Assembly: GCF_001649575.2 (NCBI RefSeq)
Contig: NC_051450.1
Location: forward strand, 9,611,727 to 9,675,726
From: Kryptolebias marmoratus
Taxonomy: Eukaryota > Chordata > Actinopteri > Cyprinodontiformes > Rivulidae
Direction of reading: 5' to 3'
DNA length: 64,000 bases
Position numbers and translations under genes: made by a program. Below, one piece after another: positions 47,480 to 62,436 of the stretch; position 1 is the first letter of the stretch; the number at the start of each line of letters is the position of its first letter. The notes under the pieces are model-generated. The model saw nothing but the letters and a program-made list of their open reading frames with translations, was not told the DNA's origin and searched no databases.

Positions 47480-50400
47480 TTCACCCATGGGTTTGGGTGC
47501 TAAATGTGCAGTCATTGGTTTTTTAATACTTGTATATATTTTGCTTTATTTAGTTATAAACTCTACATTTAAGTCTGTCAGAAAATCCTTAATCAAATAC
47601 TGCAATGTCAGCTTCACGGCTACTTAAATTCCAGTAAAATTAGCTTTAAATCTGAACTAATCAGCTACGCCTCCACACTTTTATGCTTTTAAAGTGAAAC
47701 ACATTAACTTGCTTTTAAAACAGATAGTTGTCAAGGATATGGTCAAAGTCAATAATACTCCGTATTAATTAGTCACATTAGTTGACTTTGTGCTCCTTTT
47801 TTTACTGTATACACAGAACCAGCCAAAGAGAGTGAACTCACTAACATAAAGAAGCAATTCTTTTGTCTATGATAAGAAGAAATTTAGTAAATAAAAACAA
47901 ATTTAGTAAATATAGAGCAATATTGTTCTCTTAAAATTAGTTAAAACATTTTCTTTAGATATTTATTAAGCATTAGCACATTTTTTTAACACAAAAATTT
48001 TTGCCATAATTTAGAACTTCTTTTCTAAAATTGCTTCCTGAGTCATAAAGTATTAACATTCATATTAAAAAAAAGATATTGTAACCTTTAATGCAGTCCT
48101 GCCATGAAGTTAATGATAAAAAGGAGGCAAACATAAAAAAATGATAATGATAAAGAGAGGGGAAACAAACTATTGCCTTTTGTACTGTATTGTTAAACAA
48201 ATTAATAATAATAAAATTATTAAAAAGATTGAGTCACCAATAATGCACATTTATATGAAGAGCATTACACAAAATGCATCACTGCCAGCTGTAATTGCAG
48301 AAGCTAAATCAATACTGATTAGTGCTGGCTGCTAAAACATAATTCACATAGCTAATGGGGGTGTGCAGTGGGGGTAAGTTCTGACAGGAAACTAAATGTA
48401 ATACTTGTACTGGGGGGGAAAAAAGCGGGGTGGCAACCACTGATGGAGTGCATTCGGTTCTGGTGTCAACTAGTTTGCTTTAACAAGTGATTTGTGCCGG
48501 AACGCACCACTGCTTACTGTTGCAGAGGCAGATGTTCAGACACAGAGAGATTACATTTTGTTGCCCTTGTAAATTCCTTATGTCATAGCCATTGAAATTT
48601 TTCAAACATGCTCTTAGACTTCACTGAACCTTTATCGTTCAAAAGGTGGGCAAGCACAAAAAGGATTTTTTTTTATTTCCATGTGAGTCCATTTCAGAAA
48701 TTAGTCCCTGTGCATGAGAAGTTTTAAAGCACCAACACAAATCATTCAAACTGATTAATAACTTTTTTTAAAGATTTTGCCCATAACAAGGAAAAAATAC
48801 AGCATTCTTTAATACCAAATCTCACTCTCCATAAAACTTCCATACCTAATTAGTTGCAGGCTTGCTTTATGATGAGCTACTTGAAACAATAACTTACTGA
48901 CGTCAACATCAGAAAATTTTTAAAAGGTATGCTCAAAGTTTTTTTTCTCATTTTGCTGGTGTTATGTTACAGATGGAAAGAGCTCATATTGGTACAAGAT
49001 AAGCACCAGGTTTTTTTTTTGTTTGTTTTTTTAACATGACATTTCCACAGCATTTAAAAGTTTTGGAAAGTGGTGCTACTCGTAAGATTTATAGAACATT
49101 CTTTATTCTAACCATTACACAATGGTGATGACATTGCATATTTCACACAAAAACAGGGTGTTTTCCATTTATCTGGAAATGACCCTTTCTCTCAAGGTGT
49201 TATTTTCACTATAGAGTAACTCCATGTTTGACTCAGTGGGCATATATTCCTGTCTGAGGTAAAACCACAAATGCTTTTTGCACCCATAGCAACACAGGAT
49301 GACAAATACCTGCCATCTAGCCACTTTCTCCAGTCAATCTGTCATTTCCTAAAAAAGTCCAGGGCAGTGATTTTCATCCTCTTCTCCACCTTATTCTCAA
49401 ATTTCTCCTCTTCTGAATGTAGGTCATAGTCTAGCTGGAATATATCCAGAATGAAAGCAGTGGTATGGGAAAAAAATGTCTCATCTTTTATCTCTTTTGA
49501 AAATATATCAATATACACCAAAAAGTCAATACACTGCCCTGCTCCTAGAGGGAAATAGAAGAGGTCATTTGTTTATAGTGTGGTGGCCTTCCAAGTTTAT
49601 ACTTTAGTTTACTTTTACACACATTCATGCATTCAAAAATACAATTTAAAATATTATACCAATTGGATTTTCTATGTGTGTTTTTCTTCCAAGTGTGTAT
49701 TTCAATCTTACACAAAAGAAGTGTTGAATTTTAAAAAAACAAAACAAATAAGAGAAAGCATTATTATTTTATCCTACCTGTTCTATTTTGGTTTAATGAG
49801 TGCCAGCAAAGTTATGTTTTATTCTGCAGCATCTGTAGAAAGATGTGCCATGTCTGCATTTCTGCTTGTCCTGGTGGTGCAGTATGACTGAAAATAATAA
49901 AAACGCATTTCTTGCTTTGGCATTCAAAATATTTAATGTATGCAGGCTAATTTATAAACAAACAAACAAAACTAAAAACAGAGACATAAGTAAACTAACA
50001 TATTCATATTTGTTTTACCCACATATCTCAGCATTGTGGGCTTAAAACAAAGTTGGGACATAATGTTGCTTTTACATGAAAACAGCAAGTAATATGCAAT
50101 CTATGTTCAGTTGACTTAGTACAAAAATACATATCAAGGCCAACAGAAACTTAACTAACTTAAATTCTTTCTAGGAAAGTAAACTGGATGCCAAACTGAT
50201 GCTGCTTCTGAACACATCAGTCCAATACACTGTGATCCGTCTTTTGGCTACAAAACAGAACTGGTAAATGAACAAACACAAACAGATTCTCTTCTTGTCT
50301 CAAAGCCATTACCTCCATAAAAGATCCATCTACTTTGATTTACACTATAGAAGGAAAATCGAAGTATGCAAGCAGGTACTATCACATGATTTTTAACCAC

Positions 50401-52030
50401 ATTAACATTATTTTTTCTTCTTTTAATCTATTTTTTTTTTGAGTTTGAAAGAAATGCAATTAACAACAATAAACTCAAAAGTCCACAAAAGATTATATTT
50501 GAATTAATGCAGTTTTTCATGATTCTAACAGTAATAAAATCAGTTTATCAAAAAAAGTTTATCTGTGCAGAATACTTTGCTTCAGCATTCAGTGCAAAAT
50601 GTTTTACATGACATATTTGGATATTATATAGGCATTTGTTTAACATTTTGTATTTTTTAAACCCCATCTAGTGTTCATTTTATGTAATATTTTAATATGC
50701 ATAATGTTAAGAATTAATACAAAACAGCAAACAGATTTTAAACAATTAAGACAGACTTAGAAAGTAGCTTTTTAAACTTAAAAGGCTTTGTTTGATGGTG
50801 CTTATGATTTGTTTTTATGTAGAATATAGGAGCTCAAATCCACATCAATTTGTGCTTCTACGTTTGCTTTGAAGCTCTCATTTTACATATCTAAAATCAT
50901 AGTGGGTACTGTCTTTCACTAATGCAAATGTAGAGATTTTTTGACATATGAAACTATAATTATACAACAAGGTTTTTAGAATTACAAAGTAAGAGCTTGA
51001 TAGTGATGACTGGTTAATCTTTCACTAACTTTTCTGTTGTACCTTTTAGCCAAAAAGTGAATAAATACATAAATTCATGAATAAATGTGTGAAGACATAG
51101 AACAGCAAGAAAACATCCACTGTTGACAAAAAACAACTCTATAACTATATATATATATATATATATATTGACAATTAGACTCCAGATGGTTTTGAAATGG
51201 TGAACGTAACAACCATGTTACAATTCCCAAATTCCAACTGAACTGCTGAAATTACAAAAACAAATAAAAAAATACAAAAGAAAGAAAAAATACAAGTGGT
51301 ACCAACCTGAAAGGGAAACTATTATAAAAACTTCTTTAGGTTTGATAACATATTTTTGGGTGTCTGAAGGCAAGCTCAAAACTCAGACAATGTTCAATCA
51401 TGCTACTCTCTTTTTAAGGCATCTAGGTTTGAAAAAAAATCTCTTATTTAGTGAGCAGTTCAGACTTGCAGGGGGAAGCAATGTCACTTCCCCAGCTCAA
51501 AGTAAAGGAAATACTGCCTTTGTTGCTTCCCAACTTTAACCTCAAACTACGCTGTATTGCTTGTGCCTCAGAAGTGGAAAGTCTGAACTTTTAGGTTTTT
51601 GTTTTAGTTACTGTTTTGCTTTGCTTTTGTGTCTAAACCATGATCAGAATTTATATGCAGCCGTTAAATATAGGAAAATAAACTAAGAAAAAAAAGACAG
51701 AAGCTAATAGTGCGTTAACAGTACTTTGCCTAATGTCTGAAATCTCAACTCGTAAATCTGACTGATTATTGTAGTCCTTTAAAGCTTTTTGTCATCTGAA
51801 GTGTACTTCTCATTATACATATTATGCCTAAAACATGGACTAGGACCAGCTAAATGTGGCTGAACTGCAGGAGAGAAAGTATTTAGGAATAAAACTGGTT
51901 ATCCCCAACAATTTGCCAAACGCTGGACTACACTGTAGTTGCTGTATCAACTGTTAGGTTGAATACAGATGGCAATTGTGACAACACATCTGCCAAACAT
52001 TTCATTAAGACCTCAATTTTAAACTTGTGT
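47480..52030. other. AT-rich intronic stretch
   Basis: Only homopolymers and a (TA)n tract at 51146-51168. No exon or recognisable repeat in 4.5 kb. Confidence 0.4.
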
Positions 52031-52047
52031 AAAAACAATTAAAATGT

Positions 52048-52250
52048 CCATCCATCCACCCCTGCATCTTCTACTGCTTATCAGGGGTGAGGTTGGGGAT
52101 GCAACAGGTCCAGGATAAAAAAAAAAACAGACATCTCTTTCACCAGCGACTCCCTCCAGCTCCTCCTGTTTGATCCCAAGGTGTCCCCAGGCCAGTGAGG
52201 ATACATAATCACTCCAGCGAGTTCTGCGTCTGCCCTGAGGTCTCCCAGAG
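52048..52250 (-). mobile_element. 5'-truncated LINE (Rex1/CR1-like C-terminus) with target-site duplication
   Basis: On the reverse strand it reads GRPQGRRRTRWSDYVSSLAW and on to LEGVAGERDV, the C-terminal pattern of a common fish LINE ORF, and ends in a GGATGGATGGA tail. The 13 bases ACAATTAAAATGT occur at 52035-52047 and 52251-52263, a perfect target-site duplication defining both ends of a 203-base insertion. Confidence 0.8.
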
Positions 52251-52302
52251 ACAATTAAAATGTTTCTTATGTAATTACATAGTTCAGGACATAACTTAAA
52301 TA

Positions 52303-52563
52303 TCCTTCCATCCATTTCCTTTACCCGCTTTTCCATTTAGGGTCGCAGGGTGGGTGCATATATGCAGTGGTCACTGAAGTGGGGGACACCCTGGACATGT
52401 CGCAAGTCCATCACAGCACCACACAGAGACAAATGAAACAGACAACCATTCACATGCTCACTCACACCTAGTGACATTTCAGAGTTACTAACTAACATAA
52501 CATGCATGTTTTTAGTCAGTGCGAGGAAAGCACTCTGAGAAAACCCACGCATGCACAGGGAGC
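52303..52563 (-). mobile_element. High-copy SINE-like element, reverse strand
   Basis: Same family as 19983-20350: 'ccatttcctttacccgcttt', 'acaccctggacatgtcgcaa', 'gtccatcacagcaccacaca', 'catgcatgttttta' and 'acccacgcatgcacagggag'. Its 5' head is missing. Confidence 0.75.
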
Positions 52564-52565
52564 AA

Positions 52566-53915
52566 CTTAAATATGATCAGGGTTATTGTGTTGTATTATG
52601 CCCCATAAATAGTTTCAACTGCAGTGGCATTTTATTTGTATATTTTAAGAACAAGTCCCTCAATTACACTTTGCAACAGTTTTACAAGAAAATGTAAAGC
52701 TTTCTTTCTCAAAGTTTCAAAATTAATAAAGCATAGTTCCACCTTTAACTGCACAGACACTAGTCACCAAAGTGAAACCTAATCAATTTACATTGTAAAA
52801 GTTTGGACCTACAAAAGGAAGAAAAAGAAAAAAAGAGGAAAAAAGTCATATTACCATTTTCTTGATACAGAGCCATGCTCCAATGCCCCATTCCTCACAC
52901 TGCCTAAAGGTCACTTATTTACATATAAGTCAATGTGCCACTTTTTCCTGCAAAGGGCAGCACTGTTTCTCAGACAACCTGTTTATTCCCCAGCTTCTTC
53001 CCTGACAAGCAATGACCATTGTTCTTTTTATTGATGGCTCTTCCTTCAGGTCCCACTCCCACACCTATCTGAGATTTATGACTGATGTGGGGCATGCAAT
53101 TTAATCTTTCAATGACGACCCATAAGAGGGACATAAACACCTTTTCAACAAGACTTACACACCAGACCCAGCAAAGAAAGATTCCATCAACTGACCATGT
53201 AAAATTTACAAGCCTTACTGGTGATAATGAGTTCCAGACTGTTAAACTTGGATTTGTTTAAATGCTCTGGAGTTTTAACAATAAACCTCATATATGAGCT
53301 TCCTCATATTAAAAACAACAAACCTGTTTATATGCTATAACAATGAGTACAGCTACGGCTGAAAACTACTTCAGTGAGACGAGCTGCAAGGCAAAACCAG
53401 CAGCTAATTAACTTTACACTCAAAATCACAGGCTTCATAACTTAATTGCCCTGCACTGTTATGCAGATGTTTATTCAGTGACCTACAGCTAAGTAAGACT
53501 GCAGTTTTAAAACGATGTGGTAAATAATAATCTTGCATAATCTTGTTGATTTATCCACAACTTCTTCAAATCATCTGCATTGCAACAATGTTTTGATCAA
53601 ACAAACAAACAAAACACAATATTAAAGTTTTCTCACACACACAAACAATAAATGCTTTCAGCAGTTTGACTTTTATGCAGCCTTCAAAGGCAGTCTTAAG
53701 CATGAGTTCTTTTCAGGTTTTCAAACCTTCTGTCCAAGTTTTTAGGAGACTTTAGGAGTTTGTTTTGTTTTCTTTTGTTTGTTTGTTTGTTTGTTTTATT
53801 TTACCACTCATTTCTAAGTCAGTTCTTGCAATATAGTAAATCACTTGTTAAAATAGCGAATACTGACCTTTTTTTCAGGTCCTGTTTCCAAACTCTTTTA
53901 GAGTTTTGTGTATTT
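52566..53915. other. Intronic stretch
   Basis: (TTTG)n-like text near 53760-53797. No exon recognised. Confidence 0.4.
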
Positions 53916-53919
53916 CTTA

Positions 53920-54021
53920 GGCCTCTTTACACTGGATGATAAGCCCACTAAGCTCTCCACAACTAATCAAAGGCGGCTAGGTCACAACAACTTTGAAAAA
54001 CCTCCTTGGGTGTAAAGATAG
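53920..54021. mobile_element. Small MITE sharing termini with the 31826-32778 element
   Basis: Left end GGCCTCTTTACACTGG. The right end read inward is CTATCTTTACACCCAAGG, sharing the TCTTTACAC core. The left end also matches the 32778 terminus over CTTTACACTGG. Confidence 0.4.
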
Positions 54022-54024
54022 TAT

Positions 54025-54688
54025 TGATGCTGCTATGTTAATACTCATCAAAAGGTTTTTCCATACTATTGTGTCTCATTCCCAAGATGCTCTCCTGTAC
54101 CATCACTTTGCTTGGTAGGACACAAGATTACACTAACAGACATTATCTTCGTAGATGAACATGTTTCATAACAATGGTAGACATCGTGGCCCCAAGGGTC
54201 ACTGTGACTGTTACATTTGTAGACTCTACCATCTCGCCTGCTGAAGCTTGGAACTCCTTCAGAATGCTTACAGGCATCTTGGTGTCCTCTCTCACTATTG
54301 TCCTTCATTCAGTTTGTGAGGATGACCTTCTCTTTGTAGATTTACACATGTCCCATATTCCTTCTATTTCAAGAGGCTGGGTTTAGCAGAACTAGTCGGA
54401 ATGTTTATGGCCTTGGAAATCATTTTGTACACATCCCTAAACTTGTACTTTTCAAAAATCTTTTCTATTATTTGAATTTAAAGGGGGTAATCATTTAGGC
54501 AATCACTTATTTTACATAACATATTTGTATTTAATTGGCATTGATTTGTAATAACCTGATTTCATTTTGTCAATGAGTTTTTTGGGTTCTTTTTGTTTTT
54601 TGTGGAAAAGGTCAATTTATATTGACCATGACTGATTCATAATAGCAATAAAAGGGTAAAACATCCAACACTTTTTATAGGCACTGTA
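54025..54688 (-). mobile_element. Decayed DNA transposon fossil (Tc1-like)
   Basis: 'ttgtccttcattcagtttgt', 'gaggatgacc', 'gtaatcatttaggcaatcac' and the terminal 'ctttttataggcactgta' follow a familiar fish Tc1-like consensus on the reverse strand. No intact frame. Confidence 0.55.
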
Positions 54689-54689
54689 T

Positions 54690-57600
54690 GGCTTCTAATG
54701 ACCCAACAAATATTTGGACCATTATTAACATTTTTAACAGATTAAATTAAACTTCTTTTTTAATATATATATTTTTTTGTGTGTTGCACTTTTCTTTTTC
54801 TTTGAAATGTAATTTAAAACAATCTCTCTCCTAAAGATTCTGTATAAGGATGGAGTATGTCACTGATTCAACATCTCATTAGAACATATAAAGTGGTTGA
54901 AAGCAATCATAATTGTAATGTATGTTCATGATTAATGTTGCTGGGAAGAGTTGAAGAAATAAAAGCTAATGATGTCATTCATCTGCCCTGCCAAAGTAAT
55001 ATATTGCATATATTTTGTCCTGATGGATAATGGACCTTTCACCTGAATTGCCTGAATCATATTTCTAAAAGGTCTACTAATGCCCCAATCAGAATTACCT
55101 ACTACAGTGGTCATTTTTTGTTCCATTTGCAGGTTGACATTGATAGGCAATCTTGTTGTGATCCAAAGTAGAAAATTGTACTGTCTGTTGTACAGATATT
55201 GGTATACAGTTTCATCATGAGACACGAGAAAAGGGTCATGCATTAAAACTGATATTTAAGATTAATACCAAGCAATATATATATATAGACAAAGTGTATG
55301 TATGGATGGCTGTGTAATGTGTGTTGAGATCATCAACTTAGGTGACAATATCCACAACTACATTTACAAACATCAGTCATTTACAGAAACTGCATAATAT
55401 TTCTATTTAGTATTAATGGCCATTTAAACAGAATCACAGGAAAATATAACTCATTAACTTCTGTTGTCATACGTGCTAAGCAAGCAGTCTCTTGTCCCTC
55501 TTCTGCTTTTTTCCAGACATATTTTCTGTGGTTGCACATCTGCCAATATAACCCCCTTGTGTGTTTTTCCCTCCATCCTTATTACCTGACTGTGGCATGA
55601 CACAAACCAGATAGCGAGCTCTGAGCTGTCACCAGGAAGAAAAAAATGGCTCACGAGCCAATATCGATCAGCTATAATAAGCTTGCTGGATTTGACATTC
55701 TGTTTTCTTCCCATCATCTGCTCACCAACACAGTGACTACCTTCAGAAATCTTCTATCCAACTAACAATGATGATATGGTAAGATCTGGCACAGGCCTGA
55801 CAATATGTGAACATAAAACCACCTGCAACATTCTAACATGCCAAGACACTGTCACAATGTGATAATGCAACTGGGCTGGGGGGGACTGATACAGTGGTTG
55901 GGTGGAATAGTTCAGACCTTGTAATATATAAGAAATGTATTCAATATGTCAGTACAATTATGGTGATGATATAGCTGAAATTCTGATGAGTGAGATATGG
56001 TATGGAAAGTGGTATTGTGAAAAGCAAAACACAACTCTAGATAAAGATCACAATTAATCCATTGCCAATGCACATTCAGTAACTGATAAACAGTCTAACA
56101 GCACCAGTCAGAAGGCATGTTTATCTCATAGTCAAGAAAATATCAATAAGTAACAATAAATGAAATAATCTACATAGTGGTTTAATTTAATTTAAAGACA
56201 AAAAGAGCCAGTGTGCTCTAACTCTTATCAGAGTGTTTGCAGATTTGTAAATGTTCCTGCTGGTGCACGATTGCTGGACCATTCAAGGAACAATGTTGGC
56301 TACCCATCAGCAAAGAGTTACAGCTTTGATATGCATTCTTGGGGAGCTCCACATAATCCTGGCTGCAGAAATCCAATTACAGCCTTTTCTACAGAGGTTG
56401 GTTACATTCTCCACTGAAATAACTCGAATCAATATGCAGCTTTACTGCCTAGCCAATACAAAACCGTTTGCTGCAAATTCTGACCGTACCAAGAAACAAT
56501 ACTCTTTCTGATAGTCAAGAATTCCCTGTAAAGCACAATCACTATTCAAAGTGACTATTGGACAGGCAGCAACAGGAGCTACTGTTTCCACAACTCCTAC
56601 CGATAGGTGATTAACTTTGGTCAATACCTTTTATTTATTTTTGGAGTGAAAAATGGTAGATGAATAATGGGCTCGCCAATGATGCCAACAGAGCTCATGC
56701 CCCAGTCGCCTATTTACATTGCTTCAACTACTCAAGACAGATTAAGATGACCTAATTTCAAAGAGAACTTTATGGAAGTTAACAGGTCATGGCTTTTGTC
56801 ATCATCAGTGTCATCAATGTCTAATTTGTGTCTTTGGATCCTGACAGAATTAGGCTACACAGAAAATCCTGCACTGCTTCATGATCACTGGAACATGATT
56901 TTGGCAAACATTGCCTCACGATATAATAAATGTGGCAACTTGTAAACCAGTGATATGCAGGCAAAAAAGGAACACAATCACTACTTCTCAAGAGGCTGGT
57001 GTGAGGTTGACTGGTAACAGGAGACTTATTACAGCTCCACACACAAACGTTTCCTTTTATAGCTGCCGTGTCAACAGATACCCTGAGCAGAGCATCGTAC
57101 TAATTATGCTTATCAAGGAAAAATGGAGGGGAAGGTCATTTTCATCATTCTGTTAGCCAGCTCTCATTCAGTCATTCTGCACTTGCTGATTCATTTCAAG
57201 TCATCAGTAACACCATCTTTAGAATTCTGCACACATGGACTGTTTTGTGAGTTAATGTGATATAAATAGGATTCACTAATAAAATCATGTTGTTGTTTGT
57301 TTTTGCCTCTTTACCATATTAGTAAAATATATTTGTTGGTTTGTAAATTTATTAGGATGGTTATGGCTATGAATTTGCCCTTTGTCTCTGTATGTTTTGT
57401 AGTTTAAGCAAAGGCATCGCCTCTTTATTAATAAATAATTTTTGTTATTATTATTTAACTGATTACCATTGTTGGCATAATAGAATTTTTAATTAATATC
57501 AGTCAACATTCTCTTGTAATTAATGAGGCAATGCTTGTCTATGTTATAATGAATTTCCTTTTTTTTCTTCTTTCTCTGATTGGGCAGTTCAGAAACAATA

Positions 57601-60600
57601 CATCTCTCATGAGTACTTGTATTGAATCACCTGAAAAGGTTATTTTCATGCTAATTTGATTTAAAAAAAGCCTGTTTTTTTTTCTTTTTTTCTTTTGACA
57701 GTCAAAGAGGAATCTAAACTAGACTCTCTTAATCAGAAATGATAATTTATTCAATAGGAGAAACATGTATTTACTTTACAGTCTTATTAAACTATTTTTA
57801 CGTTGACTGCTGGTTATTAGTAAATGAGCACTTTTTAATTAACACACAACTAAAATCCCAGAAAAATTAGGTGAGAATCACAACATATGAATGAGGAAAA
57901 CAATATGGTTTAAACATTAGAGAATGGCATTTATTGAGATTTAAAATTGACAGCATTGAACTAAAAAGTATTGAGAACCCAACATCACTAAAAGCAAGAA
58001 CACATCCAGGCTGCAGTGACCAAGTGTGAAAAGGATTTTTCACCTCATAAACTGCCAAACTCGAAGAAACAAAACACTGAAACCTTGTCTCCAATTAACT
58101 CAGTCTGACTGAACACTCATAAAATGTTTCAGTACAAGCCCAGTCTGTAAACACTCTACCTCTTAACCTATAATTTAAAGTTTATATCAGTCGTTTTCCA
58201 CCTCACAAATGGTAGAACAGACCAAAACTGACAATTGCAGTACTCATTGCGTGGGGCTTTTTGTGTCATTTTGACAGGTCAAGCACCTTGCAATTTTTGT
58301 AAGCTGTACTGACTGAGTGATGCAAGGTTGGGCTGCACATAATTAGAAAACATGAAATTGTGATATCACAGATGAATATTGTGATGATGGCAGTTGTGTT
58401 AAAACTACATTTTCTCATCTATTTCTGTACTCACAAGATTCAAAACACTCTCTGTGTGTTTTAACATCTCATGAACTGTCTACACACAGGAACAGTTTTT
58501 TTTTGTTTGTTTTCTTTTTTACCATTTCAGCCTTGCTATTACATAGGAATGGCATTTTTTGGAGAAAAACAAGGTCCAGATTTAAACAAATTTTGAAATG
58601 TCACCTTTGTATTTCCTTATAGTAGCCAAAACTCTTGTTGTGTTTACGTTTCACACCCAGTATGCTAGCTTTATGTGCATGCTCCACACCTTGTTTCCTG
58701 TTTTAGGTGTCTTTCTATGGCAGCATTACAGCATTACAATGCCACATACACTACTTTACTATGGCTCTTGCACAGTTACTTCTTTGTTTTGAATCTTTTT
58801 TTTTTTTTTTGAGTGGATGAAGACATTTTTAGAAATAGTGCTGGCAAAATGAGTCAGAGTGAGGCATGTTTAAAATCCATAGTTAATAATAATAATTTCA
58901 AATTATCCCAAGTTTTATTAGTCTAGAGTTATGTCATTGGAAATTCCAGCTGCATGTTTTATATGGGGGAACCCCCAGCTTCACAATTATGCCAAACATT
59001 ATAAGAAGGGATTTTCTAGTGATACAGCAGCCAGCAGAGGGAAAAAAAAACTAATTTAAAGGAAAATAAAATCATTAGAATTAAAATAAATCAAATCTCA
59101 TTTACAGTAAAAAATGCACATTCAAACTCATTTTGCCAACACAGGTCAAATAATTTTGGCATGCAGAGTATGAATGGAAGGCTCTTGGAACCTTCATTTT
59201 ATTACAGTCCACAGAGTCGTTTCCACTAGTGATATGTGCAGCCTTTGTGAAAGATAAGACAGGCGAAGCAGCAAGACAGAATCTACAAGCTGGATCAACT
59301 CCTTAGACATCTTTGAATAAACAAAACCAAAAAAGGTCCAATCATTGTTATATAAACTTCCAAAATTGCCTTGAAATTGTTTTAGGTTTGTGTATCAGTG
59401 CTTTATTTTTGCCCTTAGAAGTTGGAAATTTGAAGTTTCATATGATAAAAATCAACTAGAAAGTCCCCAAAGTCAAAGTTCCTTCTTGGAGAATTGGACA
59501 TTTCCAAACCACCCTGACTTATAAATTCACTATGACTGCCTCATGCATGAAAACTGTTTTATTTTCTGTTACTTTGTATCTGGTAATATCAGTCACACAC
59601 ATAATATTGTACTGTCTTTATTAGCAAAACATTGCTACAGTGTTTGAATGTGTAAAACACAAAGAAATACATTGTCATCAGCTTGTATTGCTAATAGTAG
59701 CTACCCTGGTTACCAAGCACAACAATTAGCAAGTCAAACTGGTTTTGGGAGTTGTAAATGGAGCACTGTAAAGTTGAATGTGACAATGTTCCCAGATTTG
59801 AGCAGTTTAAGAAACAAAGTACTCTTTCCACAACTTCTTCTGCTGTAAGTTCTGCTGTGTAGCAGTATTATTAATTAAATAGCAACACTCACTGTTGCGG
59901 AAGAGGAGAGCTGTGTCAGTTTAATCAGCAGATTAATATGTTGACATCCCAGCAGTTTTGCTCAGTGTCCAATGTGCATGTATCAGTATCAATATCAGTT
60001 GCAAGTGGCATTTGGATCAGGAAAAAAATGCTGCAGATATAATTTTTTCATAGAAATGAATATGTTTATAATAGTAAATTTGTAATAATTGTATGCCACT
60101 ACTAGTGCACAACTTTACATCAAATCAGTTCCCCAGGCCACCACTGTACAATCACTTGGACTATTTATTAAATTTTTTAAAGCAAATTTTTTGCCGCAGT
60201 GGCACTGTGGTGCTTGGGTTTAAATCTAAATCTGCACACCAAATGCCAATTAAAGGTCACTGAAATCCAGCAACTTGCATGGGAGAAGTGAACTTCCGTT
60301 GGCACTCAGTCTCCATTCACATCATTAAATTCACAGCAAAGAAAAAAGATGCAAAGTTATGACAGCATTAAAAGGTAGCAGTCAAATCGTGTGGAACCTG
60401 ACACCTAGCTTCTGATAAATGTCATCTCTTTGTTTTTTGAACCTTTGCATAAAATTGATCAGCAACAACTATGATATTTCAGAAATCGTTATGGTCAATT
60501 AAATGTGATGAGGTAATTGTATAATAAATGTCCATGCCAGGGGTGAGGGTAAGAGCTGTTATGCAGCTTTGACATGCACATAAAATTAGACAGGTGGTTT

Positions 60601-62435
60601 TATTAATGTGGCACATACAGAGCAGCCTGTGTCATTTTCCCCCTATCAGTCTTTATGGATTGTAGTACATATGATGGAAGACATCACAAACATCTAGACA
60701 ACCTTATGCAATCCAAAACAACTGCTCTGCAACAGACACTGCTATGTCGCTTACACAGCCCTTTTTTTGAGTGTGTGTCAAAAAGAAGTTGATTCAGCTT
60801 CATATAGCACACACAGTGAAGTTTTCATTATTTGGTCCACCAGGAGTAAGTGACACAGTGGGACAAGAATCTTGTAACATGGTGCAATGGCAATTATAAG
60901 CAAGGTCATTAATGGTGTGCAATAAAAGGGATCATTATGTTGTCACATCATTTACTGCAAGCTACTTACTTTAAAAACAGCTGTTTTGTTTGTACGCAAT
61001 CTGTTGGGGTTATGAAAAGAAAACAAAAATGACCCTATTAAGACAACTGTTGCAACAGTTTGTATGCCACTATCATCTCTGTGGTAGGTCACAACCAAAA
61101 TAACTGAAAGGTCTGTAGAACCAAAAGGTCTTTCTCTGGTATTGCCTTTTCATCTCTCTAATGGGAGCACTAAAACTCGTGAGATAATCTAGAGGAACCG
61201 ATGCTGTAAAAGTACAGAATTACAAAGTAGAAAATAAAAGATAGATGATAAATGAACAACTGTTAAACACAAAACACACACTGTTCCTTCCAAGATCCTC
61301 TTTTTACTGTCACACTAAAAGACAATGTGCTGGAAAACACTTCAATATGCTTTAGTTTCAGCAAAACTGGCACTTAATTTCCCTCACTTGCACACACACC
61401 AACAGCTACAATAGCCTAAATAAAAGCACAGTGGACTCATATTGTCAAGCTAAGAAAAAAGGTTTCACGGAAGAAAAAAAAAGTACTAATGTAAATGTGC
61501 ATTACATACACAACAGATATGAAACAGATTTTGAATCTGTGCTAAAATAATCCATCTTATTATGTGCAAAACATTCACCTCCTGCTATTAAATATTCAGC
61601 ACTCAAGTCAAATCCCTTTACTACTGTCAGATAAATCACAAAGCCCCATCTATAGCAGTTTTTTTTTTTTTTACTTCTGAAGATAAAATCCCAGCGGATT
61701 TGATCTGATTAATAATTACTGAGCCATACTTAACATTTTAGGAAAACATGTCATCTCTTAAAATTTTAAATTGTTGTAGCTCAGCACATTTAAACAATTT
61801 GTCATTATGGTATTTCCAAATGAAATAAACAGACTAGATCCATTACAAATATAAAAGTTTATAAGACTAAAATTACAGGAAAATCATCTATTATTGCCAA
61901 GTCGATGCATTTACACACCACAACATTCCAGCACACACACACAAGCAAATGTAAAATGGCTGGCAACTCAAGAATAATAAATGTATGGAATAGCAAGCTT
62001 TTGCCTAGCCAATGTAAACAAAACAAATGAAAAAAAGCAAAACAAAACAGAGTAACAAGCTTGTTTCCTAACTGTTGGGGTCACAGTAAACTTTGTTTTT
62101 ATCATCTATATAACCACATGGTGTTTCAAAGCTGTTTTAAATTTCTGTTTAATCATAAGGATATTTAGAGTTGTCATTGCATATTATGGATTTGAAATAT
62201 TTTAATGAATGTATTGTCATCTTTACAACTGGGTGAGGTGGATATTGTGTTTCCTGTCATACCTGCATTTCCATTATTATTTTATAGCATTATAATGTGT
62301 CAATACATAGTTTAAAAGTTACTTAGTTTGGGTTGGCTTCACTGGTCCAGTTCTTAACTAGTCTTGAACATCACAGAAATATAATTTTTTTATACATATT
62401 GATGATTTTAATTTTGACAGTCTGTGTTGCATATA
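54690..62435. other. Intronic stretch with several candidate conserved blocks
   Basis: Repeat-poor. 55440-55740, 56200-56520 and 56860-57230 are complex, repeat-free blocks; the last contains CTAATTATGC. 60582-60612 resembles the terminal 'ggtggtttta.taatgtggc' of the Tc1-like family at 5490, perhaps a tiny remnant. No exon recognised. Confidence 0.35.
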
Positions 62436-62436
62436 G

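Noticed and set aside
60582..60612. Tc1-like terminal repeat remnant
   Set aside because: Only about 30 bases match the family end; chance similarity is possible, so it is not listed as its own feature.
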